From Chloroflexota bacterium (lineage in GTDB: Bacteria; Chloroflexota; Anaerolineae; UBA4142), in assembly GCA_016208315.1 (NCBI GenBank), contig JACQYF010000078.1, forward strand, positions 1-39,775: a stretch of 39,775 nucleotides of DNA, given 5' to 3'. The number at the start of each line of letters is the position of its first letter. The stretch's first letter is position 1. Below, piece after piece: positions 7,708 to 16,782 of the stretch. A program made the position numbers and the translations under genes. Under the pieces are notes generated by a model. It did not search any database and had not been told where the DNA came from. It worked only from the letters and a program-made list of their open reading frames with translations.

Positions 7708-9839
7708 TCGTCCGCAAGCGCCTCTGCCTCTACCTCTACGTTGTGGTCTTCCAGTTGGTCGTCTGCCTCGGCGTGGATTTCGCCTGAGGGACTCCATTTC
7801 GCCCGCGATTGATTCACCCACGCAAACTTGCGCTGCAATGCTTTGGTGTACAAGCGCTTCCACTCGAAGCCGACGTAATCGCCCCACGCTTTGTAGACGC
7901 GCGGGTCAATATAGTTCTTGAGCGACGTGCCGAGGTTGTAATCGCGCGTTTGCTTCGCCAGTTCAAGTTGCCGTTGGGCTTTGGCTAGCCGCTCTTGATA
8001 GTCCTCTTCTGCTTTTTGCGGCGCTTGCTTAGCCGTTTCGAGTGTTTCGCGCGCTTTCGCGACTCTTTCGCGCAATCGCGCGGTTTTCTTTTCGAAATCC
8101 TCTTTGGCTTTCTCAAGGGCTTGAGCCGCCGCGGCGCGCTGCTTTTCGAGTTTGGCTATTTCCTTTTCATCTTCCGCTGTCGGCGCTTGCTGCAATTCCG
8201 CCAGCGCGGTCTCTTTCGCTCGAACGAGACGCGGTCCCTCTGCGGCAAATTTCGCTTGCTCTTCTGATAGTTTCTTCAATGCCGTTTCGCGGTTTTCGAT
8301 CTCTTTCGCGAATTTCGTGTTCTCGGAGCGCGCGGCCTTTAACTGCTCGAGCGCCTTTTCTTTCTTCGCGAGATTCTCCTCCCAATTCTTAGGCGGCGTG
8401 CGTTTGTGATTGCACGTAATCGCCGCTTGGAGATTCGCCAGCTTGGCCGTGTATTCTTTTTCGAATGCGGGCGCATTCGGCAGTTGTCCGTCCTTCTCTT
8501 TCAGGGCCTTGCGCACCGTCGTCGTCGCGTGATACGTGCGAAACACCTTGGCCGTCAGCCCGGGGACGATCTCGCCAAGAAAACGGTTGACGTGCGTCGA
8601 ACCGATCTGGTGAAAGATTTGCTCACCGGGCTGTTTGCCCTGCATAAAGTCTTGGAGGTTGCGCGCGAGGATCGCCTCGCCATCCGTCGCGGGCAGGAAT
8701 TTCTGCCACTGGACGCTGTCCTTGCCTAGAAAATCGAATTCGATCCGGTCGGCGTCAATTGTGACATGTTCCACGCGCAGGGTGGATGCGCCGACCGTAT
8801 CGGCTTCATCCTCGTCCTTTTCGTCGCCGACGCGCATCGCCAGCCGGTCAATCAGATAGCAAACCGTCGCGATCTGCCGCTTTTTCATTTGGACGGCGCA
8901 GCCGGTCTCGCGTTGTTTGCCCGAACGCTCCAACTCGATCCGCAGCTTGGCGAGTTCGTCCTCCATCCGTTTGACCGCGGCGGTATCGCCCTTCGCGGTG
9001 GCCTGGTGGATCGCGGTCTCGCCTTTTTGGACGACCTCTTGCAGCTTGCGTTCCTCTTTTTCGAGCTTGGGTATGCGCGCGTCACGGTGATCCATACCTT
9101 CGCGAATCTTGGCGCGGACGCGTTCCAGCCCGGACTCGAGTTTCGATGCCTTGAGGTATTTTTCTTTGTCGCGTTCCTGGCGCAAGTGCGACGAATCGGC
9201 CAGCCAGACGTATTTGCGCTTGGCCGATAACTCGTCGTACCACGAGGCGATCCACATCGAATTGTGTTCGTGGACGATCTTGCCCCACTGATGTCCGTCG
9301 GGCGCAGGCGGCACGGGCGCCGCTTCGTCCAAATTCAAGGTGACCGCTTCCGGCTGGACGCGCGCTTTCCACTTGCCGCGCAGGGGATGCGCGCCGCGGC
9401 CCATCAGAATGCCGGGCGGCTCGACCAGGTACGCGCCAATCTCCGTCTCAATGTCGTCAATCAGCGCGGCGCCGTGTTTGGCTTTCAGTTCCTCGCGCAG
9501 CGCCTTGCGTTCTTCGGAGCGTTTCTTCTTTTCTTCCGGGGCGAGGTTCGCGGTTTTGTCGCGGTCGGCGATGGCGTGCAATTCGGTCCAGTCAATATCC
9601 GCCAGCGTGATGCCGGCGAAGCGTTCGGGCAGAATCTTTTTCAAGTCGCCCAAAAAGTTTTGCTGAAAAACGGAATCGAGGACGTAGGGCGTATCTTTCT
9701 TTTTCGCCCACGCCATGAGCATTTCTTCTTGCAAAGGATCGAGCTTGAATGGCTCGCCCTTGATTTGTACGGTCCGCCCGCGGTAATCATAGTCCGGGGG
9801 AAATGCGACCCCATTGTGTCGTAGCGTCTTCCACTTCAA
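7704..9839 (-). CDS. Eukaryote-type DNA topoisomerase IB
   Basis: A 711-residue enzyme that relaxes DNA supercoils through a 3'-phosphotyrosine intermediate. It follows human Top1 along its length: NFLGDLKK, EPPGILMGRGAHP and HQWGKIVH in the N-terminal core (about 1-240), then the catalytic core. All five catalytic residues are visible: R336 (human R488), K373 in FLGKDS (K532), R434 in KVFRTY (R590), H478 in CNHKR (H632) and Y643 in LGTSLKNYIDPRV (Y723). Two parts are enlarged: a charged helical insertion at about 250-315, and a coiled-coil linker of about 150 residues (485-634) against about 77 in human Top1. Bacterial IB enzymes are usually short and poxvirus-like, so this long form is unusual. 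The promoter is at 9891-9919. Confidence 0.93.
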   Translation of the reverse strand: MKWKTLRHNGVAFPPDYDYRGRTVQIKGEPFKLDPLQEEMLMAWAKKKDTPYVLDSVFQQNFLGDLKKILPERFAGITLADIDWTELHAIADRDKTANLAPEEKKKRSEERKALREELKAKHGAALIDDIETEIGAYLVEPPGILMGRGAHPLRGKWKARVQPEAVTLNLDEAAPVPPAPDGHQWGKIVHEHNSMWIASWYDELSAKRKYVWLADSSHLRQERDKEKYLKASKLESGLERVRAKIREGMDHRDARIPKLEKEERKLQEVVQKGETAIHQATAKGDTAAVKRMEDELAKLRIELERSGKQRETGCAVQMKKRQIATVCYLIDRLAMRVGDEKDEDEADTVGASTLRVEHVTIDADRIEFDFLGKDSVQWQKFLPATDGEAILARNLQDFMQGKQPGEQIFHQIGSTHVNRFLGEIVPGLTAKVFRTYHATTTVRKALKEKDGQLPNAPAFEKEYTAKLANLQAAITCNHKRTPPKNWEENLAKKEKALEQLKAARSENTKFAKEIENRETALKKLSEEQAKFAAEGPRLVRAKETALAELQQAPTAEDEKEIAKLEKQRAAAAQALEKAKEDFEKKTARLRERVAKARETLETAKQAPQKAEEDYQERLAKAQRQLELAKQTRDYNLGTSLKNYIDPRVYKAWGDYVGFEWKRLYTKALQRKFAWVNQSRAKWSPSGEIHAEADDQLEDHNVEVEAEALADE

Positions 9840-9890
9840 GTTTAGGGCTCCTCGTCAACCAGTCAATTGGTCAAAACTAACCTGGTATGG

Positions 9891-9919
9891 ATTATAGCGT
9901 AAAAATCGCGTGCATACAA
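9891..9919 (-). promoter_or_regulatory. Sigma-70-like promoter for topoisomerase IB/cytochrome genes
   Basis: On the minus strand TTGTAT (9914-9919) and TATAAT (9891-9896) are separated by 17 bases. The leader to the ATG at 9839 would be about 45 bases. It is placed back to back with the promoter at 9941-9969. Confidence 0.65.
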
Positions 9920-9940
9920 GCGCACGGCGTCCGCTCTAGT

Positions 9941-9969
9941 TTGACCGATTAGAAACTAGTGAGTATAAT
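9941..9969 (+). promoter_or_regulatory. Sigma-70-like promoter for TAXI-TRAP operon; long leader
   Basis: TTGACC (9941-9946) and TATAAT (9964-9969) are 17 bases apart, a near-consensus promoter. The start codon at 10158 is about 180 bases further on. That leader holds no gene I can support and no riboswitch I recognise. Confidence 0.7.
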
Positions 9970-10157
9970 CGCCTTACGTTACGCAAGTGTAATTCCTCCC
10001 GCGTTCACCTTTCTAATCGTCTTTCCCGTGTTTCAACTGCCTGCCCATCAAAGGGGTGATGACGGCGAAACATTCGGGTTCGCTACCCTGTTCGTGCTCG
10101 ACGGAAAAGAGACTCGATCCATTCGCAACGATGCGAAAAAAGAAGGAGAAGAAGACG

Positions 10158-11312
10158 ATGTTACCAAAGTCCCGTTTTGTTGGGATCGGCTTGACGCTGC
10201 TGATCCTCGTGATCCTCGCCGCGTGCGCGCCCGCGCCAACCCCCGTGCCGACGGCGGCTCCCCCGACAGCCGTTCCCCCAACCAAGGCACCCGTGCCAAC
10301 AGTCGCTCCAACGACGGTGCCTGCCGCGACCAAAGCGCCCGAAGCCACCAAGGCGCCCGTGGCGACAACGGCCCCCACCACCGCGCCAACTGCTGCGCCC
10401 GTCGCCGTGCCAACCTTGTCAGGCACTCGCCGTCTTTCTGTCGGCACGGGCGCCGTGGGAGGCGTTTTCTACGTTTACGGCGGCGGCATCGCCAGCGTCC
10501 TCAGCAAGAACATTAATGGCACCCAACTCACCGCCGAATCTACCGCTGGCTCGGTGGACAATTTGAAATTGCTCAATGCCAAGAAAGGCGACCTCGCGCT
10601 CGCGTTCAGCGACACGAGCTACGAGGCCTTGAAAGGCGAAGGGAATTTCAAGGCGTTGGGATCCACGCCGGTTAAAGCGCTGGCCGTCTTGTATTTCGCG
10701 TTCAACCACCTCGTCGTGTTCGACGACAGTAACATCAAGACCGTGGCTGACCTCAAGGGCAAGAAAGTATCCACCTCTTCGCCCGGCACCGGCTCCGAAA
10801 TCGTCGCCCTGCGCACACTCGAGGCGGCGGGATTGGACCCCGACAAGGATATTACGCGCGAGCGATTGGGCGCGCAGGAATCGGCCAACGCCATGAAAGA
10901 CCGCAAGATTGATGCCTTCTTTTTCCACGGCAGTAACATTGCCGCGATCATTGACCTTGCGGCCACGCCCGGCGTCAAGATTCGCCTGCTGCCGCAAGGC
11001 GACTTGCTGCCCAAGATCATCGCCAAGTACGGGCCCGTCTACAGCGTCGGGATTATCCCCAAGGGCGTTTACAAGGGGGTGGATGTGGATACCCAGGCAG
11101 TCGCTTCCACCACGCTGCTGGTCGTGCGCGACGATTTCCCGGAAGATGTGGCGTACTGGATCACCCGGACTCTGTTCGAGAAGAAATCCGATCTGGTTGT
11201 CGTCCACAAGTCCGCCCAAGAATTGACTTCGACCGGCTCGTCCATCGCGTTCCATCCGGGCGCGATCAAGTATTTCAAAGAAAAGAACATGAAATACGAC
11301 GATATCAAGTAA
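10158..11312 (+). CDS. TAXI-family TRAP transporter substrate-binding lipoprotein
   Basis: The 384-residue product begins with a lipoprotein signal (LAAC, Cys23), then a long Ala/Pro/Thr/Lys tether (24-86). The rest is a TAXI-type binding protein, with GTGAVGGVFYVYGGGIASVL, the STAGSVDNLKLL region, and KTVADLKGKKVSTSSPGTGSE. TAXI proteins bind small carboxylates, such as glutamate or other dicarboxylates, and hand them to a TRAP permease. The downstream gene is that permease. The start at 10158 has AAGGAG about nine bases ahead. An in-frame ATG at 10131 would add MRKKKEKKT and cannot be excluded. The lipid anchor suits a monoderm-like or outer-face binding protein. Confidence 0.9.
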   Translation: MLPKSRFVGIGLTLLILVILAACAPAPTPVPTAAPPTAVPPTKAPVPTVAPTTVPAATKAPEATKAPVATTAPTTAPTAAPVAVPTLSGTRRLSVGTGAVGGVFYVYGGGIASVLSKNINGTQLTAESTAGSVDNLKLLNAKKGDLALAFSDTSYEALKGEGNFKALGSTPVKALAVLYFAFNHLVVFDDSNIKTVADLKGKKVSTSSPGTGSEIVALRTLEAAGLDPDKDITRERLGAQESANAMKDRKIDAFFFHGSNIAAIIDLAATPGVKIRLLPQGDLLPKIIAKYGPVYSVGIIPKGVYKGVDVDTQAVASTTLLVVRDDFPEDVAYWITRTLFEKKSDLVVVHKSAQELTSTGSSIAFHPGAIKYFKEKNMKYDDIK

Positions 11313-11322
11313 GCGGGTCACA

Positions 11323-11379
11323 GAAGGTAGACAAGCAAACGAGTCCCAATGTGGCGGCCCTGTTTATTTGTCTACCTTC
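11323..11379 (+). repeat. Intra-operon stem-loop between binding protein and permease genes
   Basis: GAAGGTAGACAA (11323-11334) pairs perfectly with TTGTCTACCTTC (11368-11379). There is no T-tract directly after it. A hairpin between a binding-protein gene and its permease gene is a familiar way to stabilise or attenuate the transcript so that binding protein is made in excess. That role is inferred here. Confidence 0.65.
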
Positions 11380-11408
11380 AATCTCTCGATGGGTAAAGAC
11401 AAACCATA

Positions 11409-13571
11409 ATGAGCCAATCTATACCAGAAGCCAAACCGAACGAACTGCAGGACGATCTGCCGATCAAGCCGCCTGAGATCAGCGTCGAGAAGGTGGAAGA
11501 GATCGTCGCGGCAGTTGAAGCGCCCACGCGCAAATTCACCGGCACTCTCGGGCGGTTTCTCGCGCTCGTGACGGTGGTCATGTCGCTCTATCATCTGTAC
11601 AACGTCCTCGCGACCATCCCCACGCAGCTCTTTCGCGCCACGCACGTGCTCTTCGTTCTTTTTCTCGTCTTTCTCGTTTATCCCGCCGGCAAGCGCTGGC
11701 GCTCGAAAATTCCCTTTTTCGATTGGGTGCTCGCGATTGCCGGCGTCGCTTCGATGGTCTACATTTTCGTTGACTTTGAGGAGTTTGTTTATCGCCCGGT
11801 CATCCCGAACCAATGGGACGTGCTGTTCGGCGGGATCGCGATCCTCCTCGTGCTCGAGGCGACGCGTCGCAGTGTCGGCTGGGCGCTGAGCTTGCTGGTC
11901 GTCTCCTTCATTCTGTACGCGCTGTTCGGATCGTTTTTGCCGCCGCCGTGGGATCATCGCGGTTTTGGATTTGACCGGCTGGTCGGTCAAACCTACATGA
12001 CCCTCGAAGGCATCTTCGGCGTCCCCATTGACGTTTCTTCCACTTATATCATCCTTTTTACTCTATACGGCGCAGTTCTCGATCAATCGGGCGCGGGCAA
12101 ATTCTTTGTGGACCTGGCCTTTGGTCTGATGGGACGGCGGCGGAGCGGCGCAGGGCAAACGGTGACCTTTGCGTCGTTCCTGCTCGGCGGTCCCTCGGGG
12201 AGCGGCGTCGCGACGACAGTGACCCTCGGCGCGATCGCCTACCCGCTCTTGAAAAAAGCCGGTTACTCGAAAGAAGCCGCGGGCGGTCTGCTTTCGGCGG
12301 GCGGCATCGGCGCCGTGATCTCCCCGCCGATTCTGGGCGCGGCGGCGTTCATCATCGCGGAGATCCTGCGCATCTCCTACCTCGAAGTCATCGCGATGGC
12401 GATCGTGCCAACGCTGCTTTTTTACTATTCGATCGTTCTAATGACGGAACTTGAAGCGCGCCGTTTTGCGCTGCAGCAGGTGGAGATCGAAGCCGAAAGT
12501 CCGCTGCGCTTGGTGGTGCGCTATTGGTACCTGCTTTCGTCGCTCGTCGTGATCGTCATCTTTTTGCTGATGGGCTTTACCGCGATGATGGCGGTGTTTT
12601 GGTCCATCATGGTGGCGATCCTGTTAAGCGTCCTGCGTGCCGACACCGCCATCGTGCCGCGCTGGGTCGGCGCGACGATGGGTATTGGCATCGCGGTCAG
12701 TATCGCGCTCATGGCCAGCGGCTTGGCGCCGCGCGAAACGGTTGGGTTGATCACGATGGGCATTCTGGTCCTGGCGTTGATCGTCGCGTTCTTCAGGCGC
12801 AGGACCGCGGATGTAACGCGGCGGCTCTATCAAGCGCTGGAAAGTGGTTCGCGGCAGGTGTTGAATGTCGCGGTGACGTGCGCGGCGGCGGGCATCCTGG
12901 TCGGCGTCGTGACGCTGACCGGATTGGGGTTGCGCTTTTCCGACATTATCATCTCGTTGGCGGGCGGGAACCTCTTTTTCACGTTGGTGCTCGCCGCGGT
13001 CGTGCTGTGGATCCTGGGCCTCGCCCTACCTATCACGGCATCGTACATCATCGCCGCCGTGATCGTCGCGCCCGCGCTGATCAAGATTGGCGTGCCGGAA
13101 TACGCGGCGCACATGTTTATCTTTTACTACGCGATCCTGTCCGAAGTGTCGCCGCCGGTGGGTCTCTCGCCGATTGCGGCCGCCGCGATGACCGGAGGCA
13201 ATCCGTTCAAGACGATGATGCAAGCGTGGAAGTACACGTTGCCCGCGTTCATCGTGCCATTCATGTTCACGCTCAGCCCGGCGGGCGGCGCGTTGCTCTT
13301 CAGAGGAACTCCCATTGAAATTCTTTGGGCAACCGTTTCGGCGTTAGTGGGTCTGACGGCGCTAGCATGTGGCGTGGCTGGCTGGCTCGTTCAACCGCTC
13401 AACTTGCTGTGGCGTCTTCCGCTCGTCGCCGCCGGGTTGCTTCTAGTTTATCCCGAAGCGACGCAGGACATGGTGGGCATTGCCATTTTCGTCGGTGTGC
13501 TTCTCGCGCAATTTGCCTTGCGCGGTCGAGCCGCCCAGGCGGCCGCGAAACCGCCACTCACGCCGGCTTAG
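11409..13571 (+). CDS. TRAP transporter fused permease (4TM/12TM, DctQ-DctM fusion)
   Basis: A 720-residue, highly hydrophobic protein. An N-terminal soluble stretch (1-50) leads into a four-helix small-subunit-like part (about 55-190) and a large DctM-like part. GGPSGSGVATTVTLGAIAYPLLKKAGYSKEAAGG and GGIGAVISPPILGAAAF (about 255-320) are the signature re-entrant-loop region of TRAP large subunits. SEVSPPVGLSPIAAAAMTGGNPF (about 580-602) is the second. Fused subunits of this kind go with TAXI binding proteins, which fits the gene upstream. Transport is driven by a sodium or proton gradient. The substrate cannot be read from sequence. No strong ribosome site precedes the ATG. Confidence 0.92.
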   Translation: MSQSIPEAKPNELQDDLPIKPPEISVEKVEEIVAAVEAPTRKFTGTLGRFLALVTVVMSLYHLYNVLATIPTQLFRATHVLFVLFLVFLVYPAGKRWRSKIPFFDWVLAIAGVASMVYIFVDFEEFVYRPVIPNQWDVLFGGIAILLVLEATRRSVGWALSLLVVSFILYALFGSFLPPPWDHRGFGFDRLVGQTYMTLEGIFGVPIDVSSTYIILFTLYGAVLDQSGAGKFFVDLAFGLMGRRRSGAGQTVTFASFLLGGPSGSGVATTVTLGAIAYPLLKKAGYSKEAAGGLLSAGGIGAVISPPILGAAAFIIAEILRISYLEVIAMAIVPTLLFYYSIVLMTELEARRFALQQVEIEAESPLRLVVRYWYLLSSLVVIVIFLLMGFTAMMAVFWSIMVAILLSVLRADTAIVPRWVGATMGIGIAVSIALMASGLAPRETVGLITMGILVLALIVAFFRRRTADVTRRLYQALESGSRQVLNVAVTCAAAGILVGVVTLTGLGLRFSDIIISLAGGNLFFTLVLAAVVLWILGLALPITASYIIAAVIVAPALIKIGVPEYAAHMFIFYYAILSEVSPPVGLSPIAAAAMTGGNPFKTMMQAWKYTLPAFIVPFMFTLSPAGGALLFRGTPIEILWATVSALVGLTALACGVAGWLVQPLNLLWRLPLVAAGLLLVYPEATQDMVGIAIFVGVLLAQFALRGRAAQAAAKPPLTPA

Positions 13572-13617
13572 AGTCGCGGCAACTAGAGCTGTTTAGCCGA
13601 TGGGTAAGGAGGCAGCG

Positions 13618-13992
13618 ATGCAGAAAAAGTTCGGCGTGTTGCGGATCGTCGCGACGATTTACAAGGTGCTCGGGTGGATCGTACTGGTGATCGGCGTGTT
13701 GGGCGCGTGCGGTGCGGTTGCCATTAGCGCGGTAGGCACTAGCGTGATCGGCGCGCGCAATGCCGAAGCGTTAGGGTTGGGGACCGGCGGCCTGGTCGGC
13801 GGGCTGATCCTGGGTCTGGGCGCGATCTTTTTCGCCATTCTGTATTTTCTGCTCTTGTACGCCTTTGGCGAATTGATTTCGCTGCTCATCGCGTTGGAAG
13901 AAAACACACGGTTGACCGCGGAACGCTTGCTCGCCAAGCCCGCGGCGGAAACTGCGGTGAGCAGCCCAAAGGCGCCGATGCCGCCACCGTAA
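13618..13992 (+). CDS. Small two-helix membrane protein
   Basis: A 124-residue protein started at 13618, with AAGGAGG five bases upstream; an in-frame ATG at 13600 is less well placed. It has two hydrophobic segments, about residues 15-40 and 60-90, with a Gly-rich turn between them. A C-terminal helix follows (ELISLLIALEENTRLTAERLL) and a Pro-rich tail. The two-helix layout with FGELISLLIALEENTR is reminiscent of DUF4282-like proteins, but the family is uncertain. It follows the TRAP permease by 46 bases and ends just before a strong terminator, so it is probably the last gene of that operon. Confidence 0.6.
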   Translation: MQKKFGVLRIVATIYKVLGWIVLVIGVLGACGAVAISAVGTSVIGARNAEALGLGTGGLVGGLILGLGAIFFAILYFLLLYAFGELISLLIALEENTRLTAERLLAKPAAETAVSSPKAPMPPP

Positions 13993-14027
13993 TTATCCGC
14001 GAATCACGCGAATCCCCGCGAAATTAG

Positions 14028-14063
14028 AGAAACCCGTCTTCGCACTGAAGACGGGTTTCTTTT
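14028..14063. terminator. Bidirectional terminator between TRAP operon and maeB
   Basis: AGAAACCCGTCTTC (14028-14041) and GAAGACGGGTTTCT (14047-14060) form a perfect 14-bp stem with a five-base loop. T residues follow on the plus strand and A residues flank it on the other side, so it can serve both convergent genes. Confidence 0.9.
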
Positions 14064-14071
14064 CGATTTCC

Positions 14072-16327
14072 TTAGCACTGCCCCTGCGCGTCCACCACCG
14101 CAATCGCCGCCATGTTGACGATATCTTTCACTTCGTCGTCCTGCTGCAACACGTGGATCGGTTTGCCCAAGCCGAGCAGGATCGGCCCAATCGCTTCGGC
14201 GTCGCCGAGGCGCTGGAGCAGCTTGTACGCGACGTTCGCGGCCTCCAGACTTGGGAACACCAACACGTTCGGCTCGCGCACCTGCGCGAAGGGATAGCGC
14301 CCTTCAAGAATCTGGGGCACGACCGCGGTGTCCGCCATCATCTCGCCGTCAATCGGCAAATCGGGCCGCTTTTCGCGCACGATCTCCAACGCCCGGCGCA
14401 CCTTGAGCGCGAACGGATGCGGCGTGCTCCCAAAGTTCGAGAACGAGATCATCGCCACACGCGGCGCGACGCCAAAGTTCTTGGCCGCATCCGAGGCGAG
14501 GATCGCGATCTCCGCCAGGTCTTCGGCGCTGGGATCAATATTGACCGTCGCGTCCGTAAAGAAAAAGACCTTGTCTTTGACGATCATCATGTACATGCCC
14601 GCCGCTTTCTTCACGCCTTCCGCGGTGCCCACGACTTGCAGCGCGGGTCGGATCACGTCGGGATAGTTGAAGGTTAGTCCGGAAACGAACGCGTCCGCGT
14701 CGCCGAGTTCCACCATCATCGGCCCGAATTGGTTGCGACGCGTCAGGCGACGTTCCGCCATCCAACGCGTCACGCCTTTGCGCTCGCGCAGGCGATGATA
14801 AGCGCTGATGTAGCGTTCCCAGTCCGGGTTCTGGGGGCCGTCATCCGGCGTGACGATGTTCGGCTCAAAGTCCAGGCCCAATTCCTCGATCTTGCGCCGG
14901 ATCACCTCGCGGCGTCCGAGCAGAATGGCATGGCCGATTCCATCCTCTTCCATCTGGAACGCGGCGCGAATGACTTTTGGCTCTTCGCCTTCGCCAAACG
15001 CCACGCGCTTGGGATCGGACTTGGCTTTGCTCACGATCGCGCGCATCACCTCGCGCCCGCGATTCATGCGCGATTCAAGCTGATCGCGATACTGGGCGAT
15101 GTCAATCGTCCGCCGCGCCACGCCGCTTTCGATGGCGGCGCGGGCGACCGCGGGCGCCTCCCACAACAGCACGCGCGGGTCAACGGGTTTCGGCACGATG
15201 TACTCGGGGCCAAAGCGCAGCGATTCGAGATTATAGGCCTTGAGCACCGAATCGGGCACATCCTCTTTCGTCAGCGCGGCCAGCGCCTTGGCCGCGGCGA
15301 CCTTCATCTCTTCGTTGATCGCTTTGGCGCGCACGTCGAGCGCGCCGCGGAAGATGAAGGGAAAGCCGAGGACGTTGTTGATTTGGTTGGGATAATCGCT
15401 GCGACCGGTGCCGACGATTGCATCAGGGCGCGCGGCTTTGGCGACATCGTATTTGATTTCGGGGTCGGGATTCGCCAGCGCGAAAATGAGCGGTTTGGAT
15501 CCCATCGTCTTGACCATCTCAGCGGTCAGGACATCTTTCGTGGACAAGCCGAGAAAAACATCCGCGCCCTTCATGGCATCCGCGAGGGTGCGCGCCTTGG
15601 TGTCGCTGGCGAAACGCGCCTTGTACGGATTCATGCCCGCGGTGCGCCCCTTGTAGACGACGCCCTTTGTGTCCACCATCGTGACATTTTCGCGCTTGAC
15701 GCCGAGCCGAATCCAAAACTCGCCGCACGCCACCGCGCTCGCGCCCGCGCCGTTGATCGTCACGCAAATCTGGTCAATGCGTTTGCCGGTTATCTCGAGC
15801 GCGTTCAGCAAGCCCGCGCCGGAAATGATCGCCGTGCCGTGCTGGTCGTCGTGAAAGACCGGGATATTCATCTGCGCCTTGCAGGTCTCTTCGACCTCGA
15901 AACATTCGGGCGCTTTGATGTCTTCGAGATTGATGCCGCCAAAAGTGGGTTCGAGCGCCTTGACGACGGCGATGATTTCGGCGGGAGTGCGCGCGTTGAT
16001 CTCGATGTCAAAGACGTCAATATCGGCGAAACGCTTGAAGAGCAACCCTTTGCCCTCCATCACGGGTTTGGCGGCGAGCGGCCCGCGGTCGCCCAGGCCG
16101 AGAATCGCCGTGCCATTCGAGACGACCGCGACGAGGTTGCCTTTGGCGGTGTAATCGTACGCGGTCTCCGGATCGCGTTCGACTTCGAGGGTCGCTTCCG
16201 CGACGCCGGGGGAATACGCCAGCGTCAGGTCGCGCTGCGTAAGGGAGGGCTTGGTCGGGATGACCTGAATCTTGCCCGGCCGTCCCATCCGGTGATACTC
16301 GAGAACCTCTTCTTTCGTGACTGGCAT
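14072..16327 (-). CDS. maeB: NADP-dependent malic enzyme, MaeB type with phosphotransacetylase-like domain
   Basis: A 751-residue enzyme that oxidatively decarboxylates malate to pyruvate with CO2 and NAD(P)H. The malic-enzyme part occupies about 1-425: Y38 in LAYSPGVA and K93 in MEGKGLLFK are the likely catalytic pair, NLEDIKAP (133-140) and HDDQHG (159-164) supply metal ligands, and [10 protein letters not shown] (191-200) is the dinucleotide-binding turn. Residues 430-751 resemble phosphate acetyltransferase, with [13 protein letters not shown] and a conserved fold but usually no transferase activity in MaeB. In that family this domain responds to acetyl-CoA. The product pyruvate could feed the NifJ enzyme encoded at 28417. 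The gene looks complete. Confidence 0.93.
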   Translation of the reverse strand: MPVTKEEVLEYHRMGRPGKIQVIPTKPSLTQRDLTLAYSPGVAEATLEVERDPETAYDYTAKGNLVAVVSNGTAILGLGDRGPLAAKPVMEGKGLLFKRFADIDVFDIEINARTPAEIIAVVKALEPTFGGINLEDIKAPECFEVEETCKAQMNIPVFHDDQHGTAIISGAGLLNALEITGKRIDQICVTINGAGASAVACGEFWIRLGVKRENVTMVDTKGVVYKGRTAGMNPYKARFASDTKARTLADAMKGADVFLGLSTKDVLTAEMVKTMGSKPLIFALANPDPEIKYDVAKAARPDAIVGTGRSDYPNQINNVLGFPFIFRGALDVRAKAINEEMKVAAAKALAALTKEDVPDSVLKAYNLESLRFGPEYIVPKPVDPRVLLWEAPAVARAAIESGVARRTIDIAQYRDQLESRMNRGREVMRAIVSKAKSDPKRVAFGEGEEPKVIRAAFQMEEDGIGHAILLGRREVIRRKIEELGLDFEPNIVTPDDGPQNPDWERYISAYHRLRERKGVTRWMAERRLTRRNQFGPMMVELGDADAFVSGLTFNYPDVIRPALQVVGTAEGVKKAAGMYMMIVKDKVFFFTDATVNIDPSAEDLAEIAILASDAAKNFGVAPRVAMISFSNFGSTPHPFALKVRRALEIVREKRPDLPIDGEMMADTAVVPQILEGRYPFAQVREPNVLVFPSLEAANVAYKLLQRLGDAEAIGPILLGLGKPIHVLQQDDEVKDIVNMAAIAVVDAQGQC

Positions 16328-16362
16328 GATCTATCCTTTCAGTGGAGAGTGGCATACGAATC

Positions 16363-16390
16363 GCCCTCATCCCGAGCGGGAGATGAGGGC
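16363..16390. repeat. Short inverted repeat in maeB leader
   Basis: GCCCTCATC and GATGAGGGC arms (16363-16371, 16382-16390) surround a ten-base loop. It lies about 40 bases upstream of the maeB start and belongs to the CCCTCATCCC-type dispersed hairpins. No other signal is evident in the rest of the 175-base gap except the promoter at 16453. Confidence 0.5.
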
Positions 16391-16452
16391 GTCGCGTCGT
16401 TGCCTCACTTGCCAGTTAACACCGAAGGAGAGATTTTGTCAAATTGTTGGAT

Positions 16453-16480
16453 TGACGGAAACGGGGGCTGATGCTAGAAT
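16453..16480 (+). promoter_or_regulatory. Promoter for PIN toxin module
   Basis: TTGACG (16453-16458) and TAGAAT (16475-16480) are 16 bases apart. The first gene of the module starts at 16503, giving a leader of about 15 bases. Confidence 0.6.
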
Positions 16481-16502
16481 GTGGATGAAGGGGGAAGGCA
16501 AA

Positions 16503-16778
16503 ATGGTGATGACGAAAACGCGGCGCAGGAAGATCAAGCGGTTGCCGAAAGTGCAAGTCAAAGACCCCATGCTCTTCTTGGAGGCGATGGGGATTGTGAC
16601 AAGGGGAGACGGCAGTCTTGTTTCTGCCCTCGACCCATACTTTCGCCAAGTTCTTGGTGACGACTATCGCAGACGAGCAAAACGAATTCCGCTGAAGGAA
16701 TTGCGTGAGCGAATCGGCAAGTACATGGAACCGGGGGAAAAACTATCTGATCTCGTGATCCAAATGCGCGAGGAATGA
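16503..16778 (+). CDS. Putative antitoxin of PIN module, family not recognised
   Basis: A 91-residue basic protein, MVMTKTRRRKIKRLPKV at the N-terminus, then a mixed helical region and KELRERIGKYMEPGEKLSDLVIQMREE at the end. I do not recognise the family. It lies four bases before a PIN-domain gene and shares its promoter, the usual layout of a VapBC-type pair, so an antitoxin role is inferred. The N-terminal basic stretch could bind DNA for autoregulation. An ATG at 16509 is an alternative start. Longer upstream in-frame starts run through the promoter and are unlikely. Confidence 0.6.
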   Translation: MVMTKTRRRKIKRLPKVQVKDPMLFLEAMGIVTRGDGSLVSALDPYFRQVLGDDYRRRAKRIPLKELRERIGKYMEPGEKLSDLVIQMREE

Positions 16779-16782
16779 ACTC

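Noticed and set aside
9976..10157. Possible riboswitch in the 180-base leader of the TAXI gene
   Set aside because: No aptamer class is recognisable, and the short pairings seen are no better than expected in GC-rich sequence.
14729..16471. A 580-residue open frame on the plus strand opposite maeB
   Set aside because: It is a shadow of the high-GC maeB coding sequence, Arg/Asp/His-rich with no recognisable domain. The minus strand carries clear malic-enzyme motifs.
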